Below the pieces are notes generated by a model. The model was not told the origin of the DNA. It ran no database searches and saw nothing but the letters and a program-made list of their open reading frames with translations. Shown here piece after piece: positions 21,467 to 31,128 of a stretch of 64,000 nucleotides of DNA. Every line of letters begins with the position of its first letter. Position 1 is the stretch's first letter. The stretch is taken from positions 284,938,200 through 285,002,199 of the forward strand of contig CM040125.1 in NCBI GenBank assembly GCA_022559845.1, given 5' to 3'. Both the position numbers and the translations under genes were made by a program. Source of the DNA: Amorphophallus konjac. Its lineage: Eukaryota; Streptophyta; Magnoliopsida; Alismatales; Araceae.

Positions 21467-21653
21467 TGAACGCCCTGCTGATCGGGTCCCATCTCTCGTG
21501 CAGTGCATACAACAGTGGCGTGTCCATCCAAATCACCTCGATGCTGAGCACCTCGGCGAATCCCATCTCGGCAAGTCTCTCTCTCTGGTAATCGGGCAAT
21601 GCCTGGTACACTGCCCGGATCTGAAGCCAGGAGATCCGTGATCTTCTCTTTCC
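21467..21653 (-). pseudogene. T1 antisense gene B, exon 2, 5' piece
   Basis: It starts at acceptor AATGCAG|GGAAAG (AG at 21654-21655). It encodes a basic start (K-R-R-S-R) and a helical region ending L-L-Y-A-L-H-E-R-W-D-P, the segment that in plant mobile-domain proteins precedes the H-T-F-x-x-P motif (x-x-A-L-V-E-R-W-R). It continues at 18296 after S1. Phase 0 with exon 1. Confidence 0.78.
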
Positions 21654-21785
21654 CTGCATTGCATAATAGATCATTAATTAGTTCAGTTTGCATCATATAC
21701 TCATGGCATAAACATTCATAATTGAAAACAAAACAAAAATTGAAAATTGAAAACCCTAAAAAATAGTTTGAATCCCTGGTAGAAG

Positions 21786-21873
21786 TAACGGCCCTGGGTT
21801 AGGGCGTTACTTGTCTCTGACGCACCCAGGCTGGAGCGTCAGGGGAGTGACGGTCGCTGGCAGGACCGTCACT
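21786..21873 (+). repeat. Three palindromes in intron 1 of T1 antisense gene B
   Basis: TAACGG...GGGCGTTA, TGACGC...GCGTCA and TGACGG...CCGTCA in a row, inside the intron between 22048 and 21653. The array is therefore not limited to LTR promoters. Confidence 0.75.
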
Positions 21874-22047
21874 TCGTCTGCTAGTTGGGATTTTTTCCCC
21901 TGCATTCCTGTGGTCTCCCACTCTGGCCAAATGGCCTACAAAGTTCCCTAATGGGTTCATAGACCCATTTCTATCCTTATTCCCCACATGCATCCATAAT
22001 TAAGAATAAAAAAATCAAAATTTGAAAAAATAGGGCGGGCGGCCTAC

Positions 22048-22299
22048 CTCATGGTCCGTGCCTCTCTTCCTTTTCTTCTCTGGTTCTCTGGGTTCCTCCG
22101 CACCCAGTGGAGCTTCCTCGCCGTCCGGCGCAACCGTGGGGACCTCTTCTTCCTCTCGTGGGGTTCTCCTTGTCGTTTCTTCCTCCACGATTGGTGGAAT
22201 CGCCTCTCATTCGAGCCGGCGGTGGAACTGTCGTATCGCCATTTTCTTCCCTCTCCCTCTCTTCTGTGAAGGCGGCTGGGGTGCCTCGTCGCCGGCCAT
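22048..22299 (-). pseudogene. T1 antisense gene B, exon 1
   Basis: ATG at 22299, 252 nt, 84 codons, donor GAG|GTAGGC. The product is a charged tail: M-A-G-D-E-A-P-Q-P-P, then basic, then a long Glu-rich stretch ending K-K-R-K-R, which could act as a nuclear localisation signal. One in-frame TGA (after R-R-L-E) interrupts it; the frame is otherwise kept, and CGA to TGA would explain it. Start choice: it is the first ATG of a frame whose phase fits exon 2. The T0 gene begins with a similar charged exon at 25846. Confidence 0.65.
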
Positions 22300-22414
22300 G
22301 GTGGTCGTGGGGGGTGGAATCGCCGGAGCTCTCCTTGGTTTGGGGTTTTTGATTGTTTGGAATGTGATGAACGGGCCGTAACCGTTCGGTTGTTTTTTGA
22401 AATCTCAGGAGATG

Positions 22415-22571
22415 TGACGGTCTATCGACCGGCCGTCACATCATTCTGACGCCTCTTTCATAGGCCGTCGCTTGTGTTGAACTGCTTTATCGAAGAATGT
22501 GAACCGCCTTGTTTATGACGGACTAGGTATGGTCCGTTATTTTGACGTGACACCCCGTCATTAGACCGTTA
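22415..22571 (+). repeat. Palindrome array upstream of T1 antisense gene B
   Basis: About four units: TGACGG...CCGTCA, TGACGC...CGTCGC, TGACGG...CCGTTA and TGACG...CCGTTA. On the minus strand this lies just upstream of the ATG at 22299, so it may belong to the promoter of the antisense gene. Confidence 0.7.
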
Positions 22572-23571
22572 TATGCTTGTAAGTTTCTTGATGAAATGAA
22601 AGGTCCAAATGATGCTTAAACAACCCTATTTTTCTATCATGATGATCCTTATTGATGCCTCGTGCACGTACAATGGTTATGCCTTAATTATTATCATGAC
22701 ATTATTGTTGGCTAACCTATCTTTTATGAAAGGGTTAATGAGCAAAAGTCACGCTTGGCCGTTCGTCAGGCAGGTAAGTCAGGTATTGTATATCGCTCCC
22801 TCATTCCCCTTAATGCATTACTATATGTTACTTATGATATATTACCTCGAGAACCGGCTGGTCATTCATGTGTCCTGGGATCCGATGTTCCCCTAAAACA
22901 AAAATGATGATGATCTAAGTTCACATGATTAATCGTTGGATAGGCCGTTAGGTTGGAAAAATTTGGGGACGATGGTTCTGTCTTGCACGCCGTGGTTGCA
23001 GACGGTGTCCTGACCCTGATTACTTCGATCTAGCAATATTATTCTCGAGTATTTGATATTTTATCTTTATTTGCACTGTTTTAAAGACTTCTTTTTTTTT
23101 CCTTTTTGCCCAGCATGCATCATGCGCATTCTTTAAGCGTTTCATGAGTTTCGTCTGCTCAAGATGTCTCATGATGGTGAGCAGCTGTGTTTTTAATCCC
23201 GAATAAGGAGAATCATTCCACTCTGAATTAGAAGGCTTTCTTCGATTTGCTCGCTCGATCTGGTTCGCTGAAGATTCCTGTCTGGAGTTTAGTCTCTTTC
23301 CTTTCCGTTGCCTCCGGCGGCTAGCCGTGTTTCCTTTCCTTAGATAATTAATTCCTCCAGACTTGCGTCCTTTGGTTGGCTATTTCCTTGTGATCAATTC
23401 AAAGTTTTCCAGACAATTCCTATTGCTTGTTGATGAAGAACGGGTGTCGTTTACCTTAACGCCCTCTTTTTGATCCACTCCGCTTCATCTCCGCTTCATC
23501 TCCATGTTCCATTTTACTTCCGCTTCACCTCCGCTCGTTCCCCTGTAAAGAGGACGTTAAGGAGGGGCATC
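22572..23571 (+). other. T1 3' untranslated region and polypurine tract
   Basis: No coding sequence. It contains GGATAGGCCGTT...GGGGACGATGGTTC near 22935-22985, a block also found in T0 (26423-26475) and T3 (62197-62250). The polypurine tract AAGGAGGGGCATC occupies 23559-23571 directly before the 3' LTR and primes plus-strand synthesis. Confidence 0.75.
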
Positions 23572-25326
23572 TGTTGACACCCGTTTTATACCCAATAAGT
23601 CAGGTCGTCTCCTTATTCATTCCTTATGATGCTCCGAGTTGTTCATTCTTTGACGAGTCTCTTGATCAGTTGAAACCTGTTTCTTGGGTCTTGATTCCCT
23701 GGATTAAGAATTGGCTCCCGGTGGCATTTCGTTGGTAAAGCTTGGTAATCCTCTTCATTATATTTTTTGAACCTCAATGTTAAATAACGGTCCCAGTCCG
23801 GCGCGTTACTTCCTTCTGACGGATATCTCCTGGACCGTTACTCTTTGAAGAGTCCTAAAGGCTAAGGCCTCGTTGTCAGTGCTTATCCTTTTAATTCCAT
23901 GTTGATAATAACGGTCTGTCGTGCAGCCGTTGCTTCACTATGACGCCCTATACCTTGACCGTCACTTCCTTGAAGAATCTGACTTGTTGGGTCTTCTTCC
24001 CGTTGATCTTATCCTTTGGGATAAGGTTGAAAGTAACGGATGATCCTTGGTGCGTTACTTCCAAGTGGCGGTCTATCGTGCAGCCGTTACTTCCTTCCGA
24101 GAGTCCTGGCAGTTCAGGCCTTTTCTCTGCTACTCCGTGGTAGAGGTAAGTTTTTGGATTGACGTTATCTCTTTCAAATCCGATCCTCAGGACCTCTCGT
24201 TTGTTTCTATGGACTCTTAGTGATATTATCTTTGAGGATTTGCTAAGATTTATCCTTCGTTCCTGCTGAATTATCCTCTACTCGACCTAAGGGTTTGAGG
24301 GTCTATAAATAGAACCTTTGACCACATGGCAAGGGAGGAGGAGATTTGAATTCACGACGAAGTGCTGCCGAACTCAGGAGTCATCGTCATCCAGGAGGAA
24401 CTGCTTCCCACGTCCATCCATCTTCCAATCAAGGGAGTACTTTTAGTTTTAGTCTTTCAAGTTCATCCTTGCATGCTTGAGTTCTTCCTTGGTTTTCCTT
24501 AAACAAAGCATTGTCCCTCCTCCTCCTCCACGTTTTTCACTGTTCTTTAAGCATACAACCACCTTCCCAACTTTTAAAAACGCCCAGAGGGGTTAAAAAA
24601 AACCAAAACTCCCCGGTAATTCCCTCTCCTTTTGATGTTCTTAAGATTTTTAAGAATTGATGCTATGCTTGTGAAGAGGGCTAATTGAGGTTGTCTTGTC
24701 TTGTCTTTCTACGTTTTGGCAGGTTTACAGGTTCATTAGCACGAGGCCCAAGTCTTCTAGCCGGCTGGAAGAGTTGGAGTTAAAAGAATTCAAGCTTTAC
24801 TACTGCTGGTTGTCTGACGGTCTACTGCAGGCGCATCACTTTCTTCTGGCGGTCTATCGTGCGGCCGTCTCTTCCAAGCGATGCACAGGGTTCTGGCCGT
24901 TACTTCCAAGTTGATCTGCAGGCTTTCTTTGGTCTTCTCTCCCGTGGGCGGGTGTTTCATCCACCTATTTCCAAGGTATATTCGAGTCTTTGACTTGTGT
25001 TTACTTTGGTGGCGATCACATCTTTCCTTAGTATTGGGCATTAGCTGTCTTCTTCATCAACAATCTTTATTTTTCCTTGCTTGTCCCACCTCCACGGTGT
25101 GTTTTTATTTACTCTTTGCTCCACGCCCCGGCGTGTGTTTTCCTTTTCCTTAGCATAATTTGATTGAAGTAGCATGCCCATGCTAGAGCTAGCTATGATT
25201 GCCTAGGTTCATGTTCACATGTTCATAGGTTTTGAGTAGATATTTGATTGCTTGTTTGTCATCTTGTCATGTTACTTTGCAAACCTCAAAAGTAAAAGAT
25301 CAAAGATAGGCAAATAAATATCAACA
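23572..25326 (+). repeat. T1 3' LTR
   Basis: It begins TGTTGACACCC after the polypurine tract and ends in CA at 25326. Its TATA box is at 24304-24312. Palindrome arrays at 23785-24090 and 24812-24905 mirror the 5' LTR. Confidence 0.9.
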
Positions 25327-25518
25327 AAGCTCCGCATAACTCTCTCTCTGCTGCCGCAGGAAGTCGGCACTGTCCTGCACCAATACGCTCCCTTGCTGTC
25401 CAGGGAGACGTATGCGCCAATCCTCGAGCTTCGCCTTGTCGCGACTCTCCTTCCTGACACGGCTCGGCTCATCTGCACTCGCCCATTCATCGGCCAAACC
25501 TGGGGTCTCTGCCATGTC
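25327..25518 (-). pseudogene. T0 antisense gene, middle exon, 5' piece
   Basis: It begins at acceptor GATGCAG|GACATGG (AG at 25519-25520) and encodes an acidic-then-basic helical stretch (A-D-E-W, K-A-K-L-E-D-W) ending where T1 inserted. It continues in frame at 1168 on the other side of T1. There is no mobile domain in T0 between exon 1 and this exon. Confidence 0.72.
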
Positions 25519-25675
25519 CTGCATCAAGAAAGAAGGGCCTCGCGTCATAACAAGAACACGTCTCCTGTCAAGGACGCGTCCATCATTTGAGTGCAACACT
25601 CGCCGAAACCTTTTCCCCCCACTGCTCGCTTCAAAACTCAAAATAGATCAAAGAGGAAGAGATCGGAGGACCTAC

Positions 25676-25846
25676 TAGAACGTGTTCACCTCCCTCCGCG
25701 ACATCGGGCCCCTCGGGTCCCTCGGGGGCCCGAAGCGGCCCTTCCTCCTCCATGGACGCCGTTCCGTGCTCTGGCGCGTCCCTCCTCAGGCGAGGGGTCC
25801 CGCGTCCCTCTCCACCTTCGCCGTGGTCTAGACCGCCGAACTCCAT
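25676..25846 (-). pseudogene. T0 antisense gene, probable first exon
   Basis: ATG at 25846, 171 nt (57 codons) to a donor CTA|GTAGGT (GT at 25674-25675), phase 0 with the next exon. The product is Gly/Glu/Pro-rich with several E-G-P repeats and no recognised fold. Another donor (GAG|GTGAAC at 25689) would give the wrong phase. With the other exons the gene would make about 347 residues. The start choice is moderate: no TATA box was looked for beyond simple inspection. Confidence 0.55.
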
Positions 25847-27182
25847 CGATCGAGGGGAAGAAGACAAAGACGGGCGAGCGAGTTTCGGCGAAAGGCGGGC
25901 TCGTTTGCGGGTAAGGCACGGGAGAAGAAAGGCCACCCTGCGCTTTAAATTTGAGTTCGAGGATTAAGACGCGTCCTCGCGCCTGGACGCGCCCAAAAAA
26001 GGGAGAAAGGAAACAGAATCCCCCCGTTCAAAGTAGTTCCCTTTTGTCTAGGGCAAAAGGCTCGTAAGGCATGCCTCGAAACAACTTGGTGCAAGAGAAG
26101 AAGTGTAGGAAAGGAGATGCACTACAGTGGTCAGTCGTCAGAGTTTTGTCTAGCCCCCCTTGTATTGTGGTGTAATTCTGTTATAAATCTGCTACTTTCT
26201 GATGTTACTAACCTATGCTGGTCTGTGCAGGTTTTACTAACGGACGTCTTTGTCCTATCTCCTGTCCCACCTTTCGATGGTTGGTCCCACCATGTCATGC
26301 ATCATAGTATATGATACCTACGCTACTAGAACATGTCAAGGACCTTGCGGCCCGAACGAATCTGGGATTTGAGTTCCCTTTCAACAAAAACAGTGATGAT
26401 CCCAGAAGAATTTGGGTTGTACGGATAGGCCGTTAACTTGTGGTAGCGTGGGGACGACGGTTCCATTCAGTGAGTTGGTGCGCGGATAAACGGGCCCCAG
26501 CCCAGTGTCGGCTCACCGGATCGGTATCCTGACCCATTCTTAACAAGTTGACAACATTATCCTTGGCTATTTTCTATTTTAGTTTGTTTTAAATTTTTCT
26601 TTAAACCCAGCATGCATTCATATAGGACTTTGAATCCATTGCGGAAGATCATTCAAGTGATTCGATTGTGAAAGCCGTTGTGTTTCAATTCTTACCAATG
26701 TGAGACATTCCACTCCGAATGAAATACTGAGTTTCCTTGAAATGGCCCTACGCTGCTCTTCCAAAGGAGACCCTTGTTTGGACAGACTCTCAGATATTTC
26801 TTTACTTTTTACTTTGTTTGACCCACCTTGGCCGCAGCACTTCCACATTGGCTGGTAACCGCTCCCCAAAGGTGAAACCTGCAAGTTTATGACCCAGGTA
26901 CTTCCACACCGAGAAGTTGGTCTCTTTTTGTTTCATGCCTGAGCGCACATCTCACCCTCCCTTATTTGATCTTCGTCCAAGCAAATCGTCAAAATTTGAA
27001 AGACCTCCTTCAAGGTCACCTCATTGAAACTTCAGGAAAGATTCTAAACAGTAACGTCAAAAGCGTGTCTCATCACACCTTGGCATCAACTTATCAGTCC
27101 GCTCCCACTTCATTTCACTCCACTTCGATACCATTCCACTACGTGTCGCTCCCTTGCAAAGCAGACGCCAAGGCGGGGCAAC
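25847..27182 (+). other. T0 3' untranslated region and polypurine tract
   Basis: No coding sequence supported. The blocks at 26375-26520 (ATTTGAGTTCCC..., GGATAGGCCGTT..., GGGGACGACGGTTCC, GTTGGTGCG(C/T)GGATAAACGGG) and GGTAACCGCTCCCCAA near 26857 match T3 at 62145-62270 and 62623. The tract AAGGCGGGGCAAC at 27170-27182 precedes the LTR and is nearly identical to T3, which makes T0 and T3 one Tat subfamily. Confidence 0.75.
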
Positions 27183-27432
27183 TGTAGACACGCCATTCTT
27201 GACGTCTCCAGAGAAAGTCTCATATTACTATACGACGCCCCACGACGGCTTACGCATTTTGAATCGCTCGAGTGCTTCCTTTTCTGGAGTCTTCTTCCAC
27301 CCTTGTCAGCATCCGGAACCGTCTCGTCGCAGCATTCGGACGGCATCAACACCAGTCAGACGCATCGGAACCAGGAAGGGTATCTGCCGGGCGGCTGCTA
27401 ACGCCTCGTCTGAGGACCCAGGTGGGTCTTCA

Positions 27433-27942
27433 TGGGGGCATCCAGGCTCCTGGACGCCCCCATTATTTTTATTTATTTTTCAAACCCAAAAAAATGAAAA
27501 AATATATATATTAATGGAGGCGTCCAGGCCCCTGGACGCCTCCATGAAAACAAATATAAAAAATATATATGCCAGTTGGCATAAAAAAAACAAAACAAAA
27601 AAATAATATTATAATTTCTTGGAGGCGTCCAGGACCCTGGACGCCTCCATCAACTCACTCACGGGGCGCCGCCCACCGAACGACGGTTTATCGTGTGTGA
27701 AAGAATCTAAATTGTGGAGACGTCCAGCCAACTGGACGCGCCCATTTCTGAATTACGGGTCGCCGCTCCAAAACCACGCGTTGTGTTAAACCGCGTGCGA
27801 CTTTCGGTGGAGTTCGGTGGGACTTATGGAGGCGTCCGGGACCCTGGACGCCTCCATGAAAATATTCGTAAAAAATGAATAAAAATAGAATAAAATATCT
27901 TTTTTGCCCTGATGGAGGTGTCCAGGGTCCTGGATGCCTCCA
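27433..27942 (+). repeat. Six long palindromes in the T0 LTR
   Basis: Positions: 27433-27462, 27514-27545, 27620-27649, 27711-27745, 27826-27857 and 27911-27942. The type is ATGGAGGCGTCCAGG, a 2-base centre, CCTGGACGCCTCCAT. The copy at 27514 is a perfect 15-bp inverted repeat; the others have a few changes. They lie just upstream of the TATA box at 27956. Confidence 0.9.
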
Positions 27943-27955
27943 CCCTCCGGAGCCC

Positions 27956-27964
27956 TATAAATAG
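27956..27964 (+). promoter_or_regulatory. TATA box of T0 LTR
   Basis: TATAAATAG, identical to the T1 box, 14 bp after the last palindrome. Confidence 0.75.
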
Positions 27965-28592
27965 AGGCCCACCCCCTCAGTTTTGAGAGAGCTTCTAAGA
28001 GATCCGATAGGCTGCCGGAGCCTAGAGGCTACCGGAGTCATTTCTAACCCGTGGGGTCTTTTGTAGGTGGAGGTTCTGCCGACTTCTCGGGTGCCCACGC
28101 TCGCGAGAGGAAGGTCGTCTTCATCCACCGCGCTTCCACATCGTCCCTACGCTGCCGGAGCTCCGCCGGATTTCACCATCGGCACATCCAATAAGCCAAT
28201 CCTTTCCTTTTCTTCGTAGTTCTTTTGCATTCATCATCTCGCATCCTCTATCCCCCTTCATAAGGGCGCCTCTTCTTATATACTTCTTGCATCCATCATC
28301 TCATTTTCCTCCTACTCGAGTCCGAGAGGGGTTTAAAAGATAACACCAACCAGGTGTGTGTCTTGCCATCATTTCATTATTTTTATCGCAAGAATTTGAA
28401 TACTACACCTTCATCTTTCTAATCCACTCGTTATTTGTTTGTCGTTGTTTTGCAAGGGTACCCAAGGAAAGCCCTCTCCGTCGGCCAGCTGAAGGGGGAG
28501 GAAGAAGCAACCCGCCATCTCCCGCTCTTGAGGTAGGCGCGATCACTTTCTTTATTTTGGGGTCTTTTGGCCCCTGGCGATCACATCTTGTT

Positions 28593-29240
28593 CTCGTGGC
28601 CACGGCAGTCACTTCCCCAATAGCCGTTTAAGTTCCCGTTCTTATATTCTCTTTATATTCTGTTATATTCTGCTCATATTCTCGAGGCCGCGGCGAGTCA
28701 CTTCCCCAATAGCCGTTTAAATTCCCGTTCTTATATTCTCTTTTTATTCTGTTATATTCTGCTCATATTCTCGAGGCCGCGGCGAGTCACTTCCCCAATG
28801 GCCGTTTAAATTCCCGTTCTTATATTCTCTTTATATTCTGTTATATTCTGCTCATATTCTCGAGGCCGCGGCGAGTCACTTCCCCAATGGCCGTTTAAAT
28901 TCCCGTTCTTATATGTTATATTCTTATCTATTCATATTCTCGAGGCCGCGGCGAGTCACTTCCCCAATGGCCGTTTAAATTCCCGCTCTTATATTCTCTT
29001 TATATTTTGTTATATTCTTATCTATTCTTATTCTCGAGGCCGCGGCGAGTCACTTCCCCAATGGCCGTTTAAATTCCCGCTCTTTATATTCTCCTTATAT
29101 TCTGTTATATTCTTATCTGCTCATATTCTCGAGGCCGCGGCGAGTCACTTCCCCAATGGCCGTTTCAATTCTTACTATTTAATTTCTGCACCATTCACGT
29201 CCCCCCGAGGCCGCGGCGAGTCACTTCCCGCTATGTCCGT
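28593..29240 (+). repeat. Tandem repeat, eight units of about 76-95 bp
   Basis: Each unit starts (C/T)TCGAGGCCGCGGCGAG and goes on with TCACTTCCCCAATGGCCGTTT and an AT-rich tail built of TTATATTC. Starts are near 28593 (degenerate), 28681, 28770, 28859, 28939, 29033, 29128 and 29204 (degenerate). The first unit merges with CTGGCGATCACATC, so the array may have grown from the LTR end. Confidence 0.88.
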
Positions 29241-29260
29241 TTAACCCCCATATCTTGCTA

Positions 29261-30088
29261 TATTACATTTGTCCCGCTCGTCCCGCCGGAGCAATCTCCC
29301 GTGGTGGCCCCTTCTCTTTTCTTTTATTTCTGTGTTGCAGCAAACAAAGAGGAGCCCGCGCGCTCCGCGTCTTCTTCACTCCTCGAACCTCGTGACGTCG
29401 CTCACAACACCCCCCCGAATGTGCATTTCACCCAAACATGGCAAAATCGGCTCAAACTCACACCGTTCGGCTCCAAATCGCGAGAGTATGCTGGAAAAGA
29501 GTAGGGCATCTGTCCCCCTATCTCCACCGAAGATCTCACATGCCGAAAACATCAAACCTCCCTAAAAACCATCACACGGACAACCCACATCGGCTTTGAA
29601 TCCACCAATGGGATTACACCAACACCACGCTCCGACACTCGTGCCATTATGCTCCACGTCAGCTCTACACCGTCCCCACCTCACCTAGCTCCGCACCGGT
29701 CGTATGCCCCGGGGGAGAGGAGAAGAGAGGAGAGAGAATGGAGGGAGAGAAAGTGAGAGAACATAAGGGAAGAGAGAGGAGAGAGAAAATGTTAAGAAGA
29801 AAAGAAAAATAGGAAAATTAGCAATTTTTCTAAAAATCCAGTTTTTTGCATGAAATGTTGTAAACTCAGAAAAATATAAAAAAAATAGTCTTTGTGATCC
29901 TCGGAAAGAGCACAATGCACCTATAGCGTCCCGGAGTCGCACAAATCAATAGTTAACTCTCCACGGGGTTCCACAAGTTAAACAAGGGAAAAACCTGAGT
30001 GGATCATAAAACACGTTTCAGGACCCACGAAAGTAATCCAAAAGCTCTCCGATTCCGATCCAAAGAATCCAGGATATTACAGTCCTCT
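29261..30088. other. Unassigned DNA between T0 and C0
   Basis: I see no gene, LTR end or RNA here. It includes a GA-rich stretch (29710-29790) and AT-rich DNA. It may be the original flank of T0 or an eroded element. Confidence 0.4.
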
Positions 30089-30501
30089 TGATGGAGGCAT
30101 CACCCATGACTCCCTCTGGCTCGGGTCATCTTCACACCCCGGAGTTGTTTGAGCTCGTGCATCACTCCATGTGGGCCCAATTATCCATTTTGAGCTTTCT
30201 ATTTGAGTCGTTTGATGTATTTTCCCTTTTATTTGAGTCATTTCCCTAGGTCTTTGGTTTATTTTCCTATGTTTGAGTCATTATCCCCTTGGTTGACTTA
30301 TTGGACTACTTTTGTCATTACATGTAAAGCCAGGGGTAGTTTTGTCATGTAAAAGGTTGGGTCCCTATAAATAGGACCCCAACCCCATTTGAGGAAGCTA
30401 ATGAAAATTGCCATTTTGTGAGTTCAAAATTCAAATATTAGTGGAGAGAATCCATGTGAGAGGATGTGAAACCCTAGGTGAGAAACCCCACCTCATTCCC
30501 C

Positions 30502-30537
<36 letters not shown>

Positions 30538-31128
30538 AGAAGGGGGCGACCCTTTCTCTCTCCTCCCCTCCCAACCACTTTCTCTCTCCCTTCCTCCTCC
30601 ATTAAGGCCTCTCCAACTCCCCACAACCTCCCTCTTTACTCCACCCCATCCCCAAGGTAGTCTCCACCTATCCCCACTCCACCCTCCAACCACCAACCAC
30701 CCACTACCATTTCCCAACACAATCCTCCCACTCCCCCATACAATCCTCCAGCTCCCAAGAGAGGTTTGAATATTTTCCCTTCTCTTTCACCTTCCCCCCC
30801 ATGCCCTAGGTCACCCCAAGAGGGATCCCCCTTGAGCTGGTCGCCCCCATCCTCCATCTCCACTCACCCTTCAGCTTGTCCACCACCACTCCCTCTATCC
30901 CTTGTACAGAGACCACCAGCCAGCCCCCTACGTCCACCCCCTCTCCATGCACCTCCACAACACCCTAGCCACCCTCCTTACCTCCCCCACATCCCCTCCT
31001 ACCCTTCCACCATCTCCCATCACCCTTTAGCACCATCTCCACCCTAAGCTTGTGCTTACTTGGAGCTACACCGGCAATTCTGTTCGCGGTTGAGAGTGTA
31101 GCATTGAACCATAAACTTGAAGGGCCAG
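30089..31128 (+). repeat. C0: left part of a chromovirus LTR
   Basis: It begins TGATGGAGGCATCACCC, the same start as the C2 LTRs, with TATAAATAG at 30366-30374, a (CT)n run at about 30508-30535 and a pyrimidine-rich tract to about 31045. C1 interrupts it at 31129 (GCCAG duplication); it continues at 45979. The two parts total about 2.37 kb, the size of the C2 and C1 LTRs. Confidence 0.8.

Larger units (their letters stand above)
1174..25326 (+). mobile_element. T1: near-complete 24-kb Tat-lineage LTR retrotransposon
   Basis: It has TG...CA LTRs of 1,752 and 1,755 bp, a tRNA-Arg-type primer site, a gag-protease-G-patch-RT-RNase H-archaeal RNase H-integrase order on the plus strand, a polypurine tract at 23559-23571 and a 5-bp target duplication with one mismatch. 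This layout, especially the second RNase H, is specific to the plant Tat lineage (Ogre/Retand-like). Removing the nested S1 leaves about 21 kb. About 8 kb between integrase and the 3' polypurine tract is occupied by two antisense genes, palindrome arrays and a minisatellite. gag-pol has five in-frame stops and at least two frameshifts, so it is dead. About 20 LTR differences by eye indicate a fairly recent insertion. Confidence 0.93.
27183..29260 (+). repeat. T0 3' LTR (right end uncertain)
   Basis: It begins TGTAGACACGCC directly after the polypurine tract. It holds six long palindromes (27433-27942), a TATA box at 27956, and a region near 28445-28585 that parallels the end of the T3 LTR (GGTACCC/GGTAATT, then CTGGCGATCACA). 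An eight-unit tandem repeat then runs to about 29240. No 5' partner LTR is visible, so the end is estimated from where the tandem repeat stops. Confidence 0.65.

Noticed and set aside
27183..29260. Host gene with introns near 28440-29340 (ACAG/GCAG sites, GC-rich pieces)
   Set aside because: The segment follows a polypurine tract and carries LTR landmarks. No conserved protein is readable.
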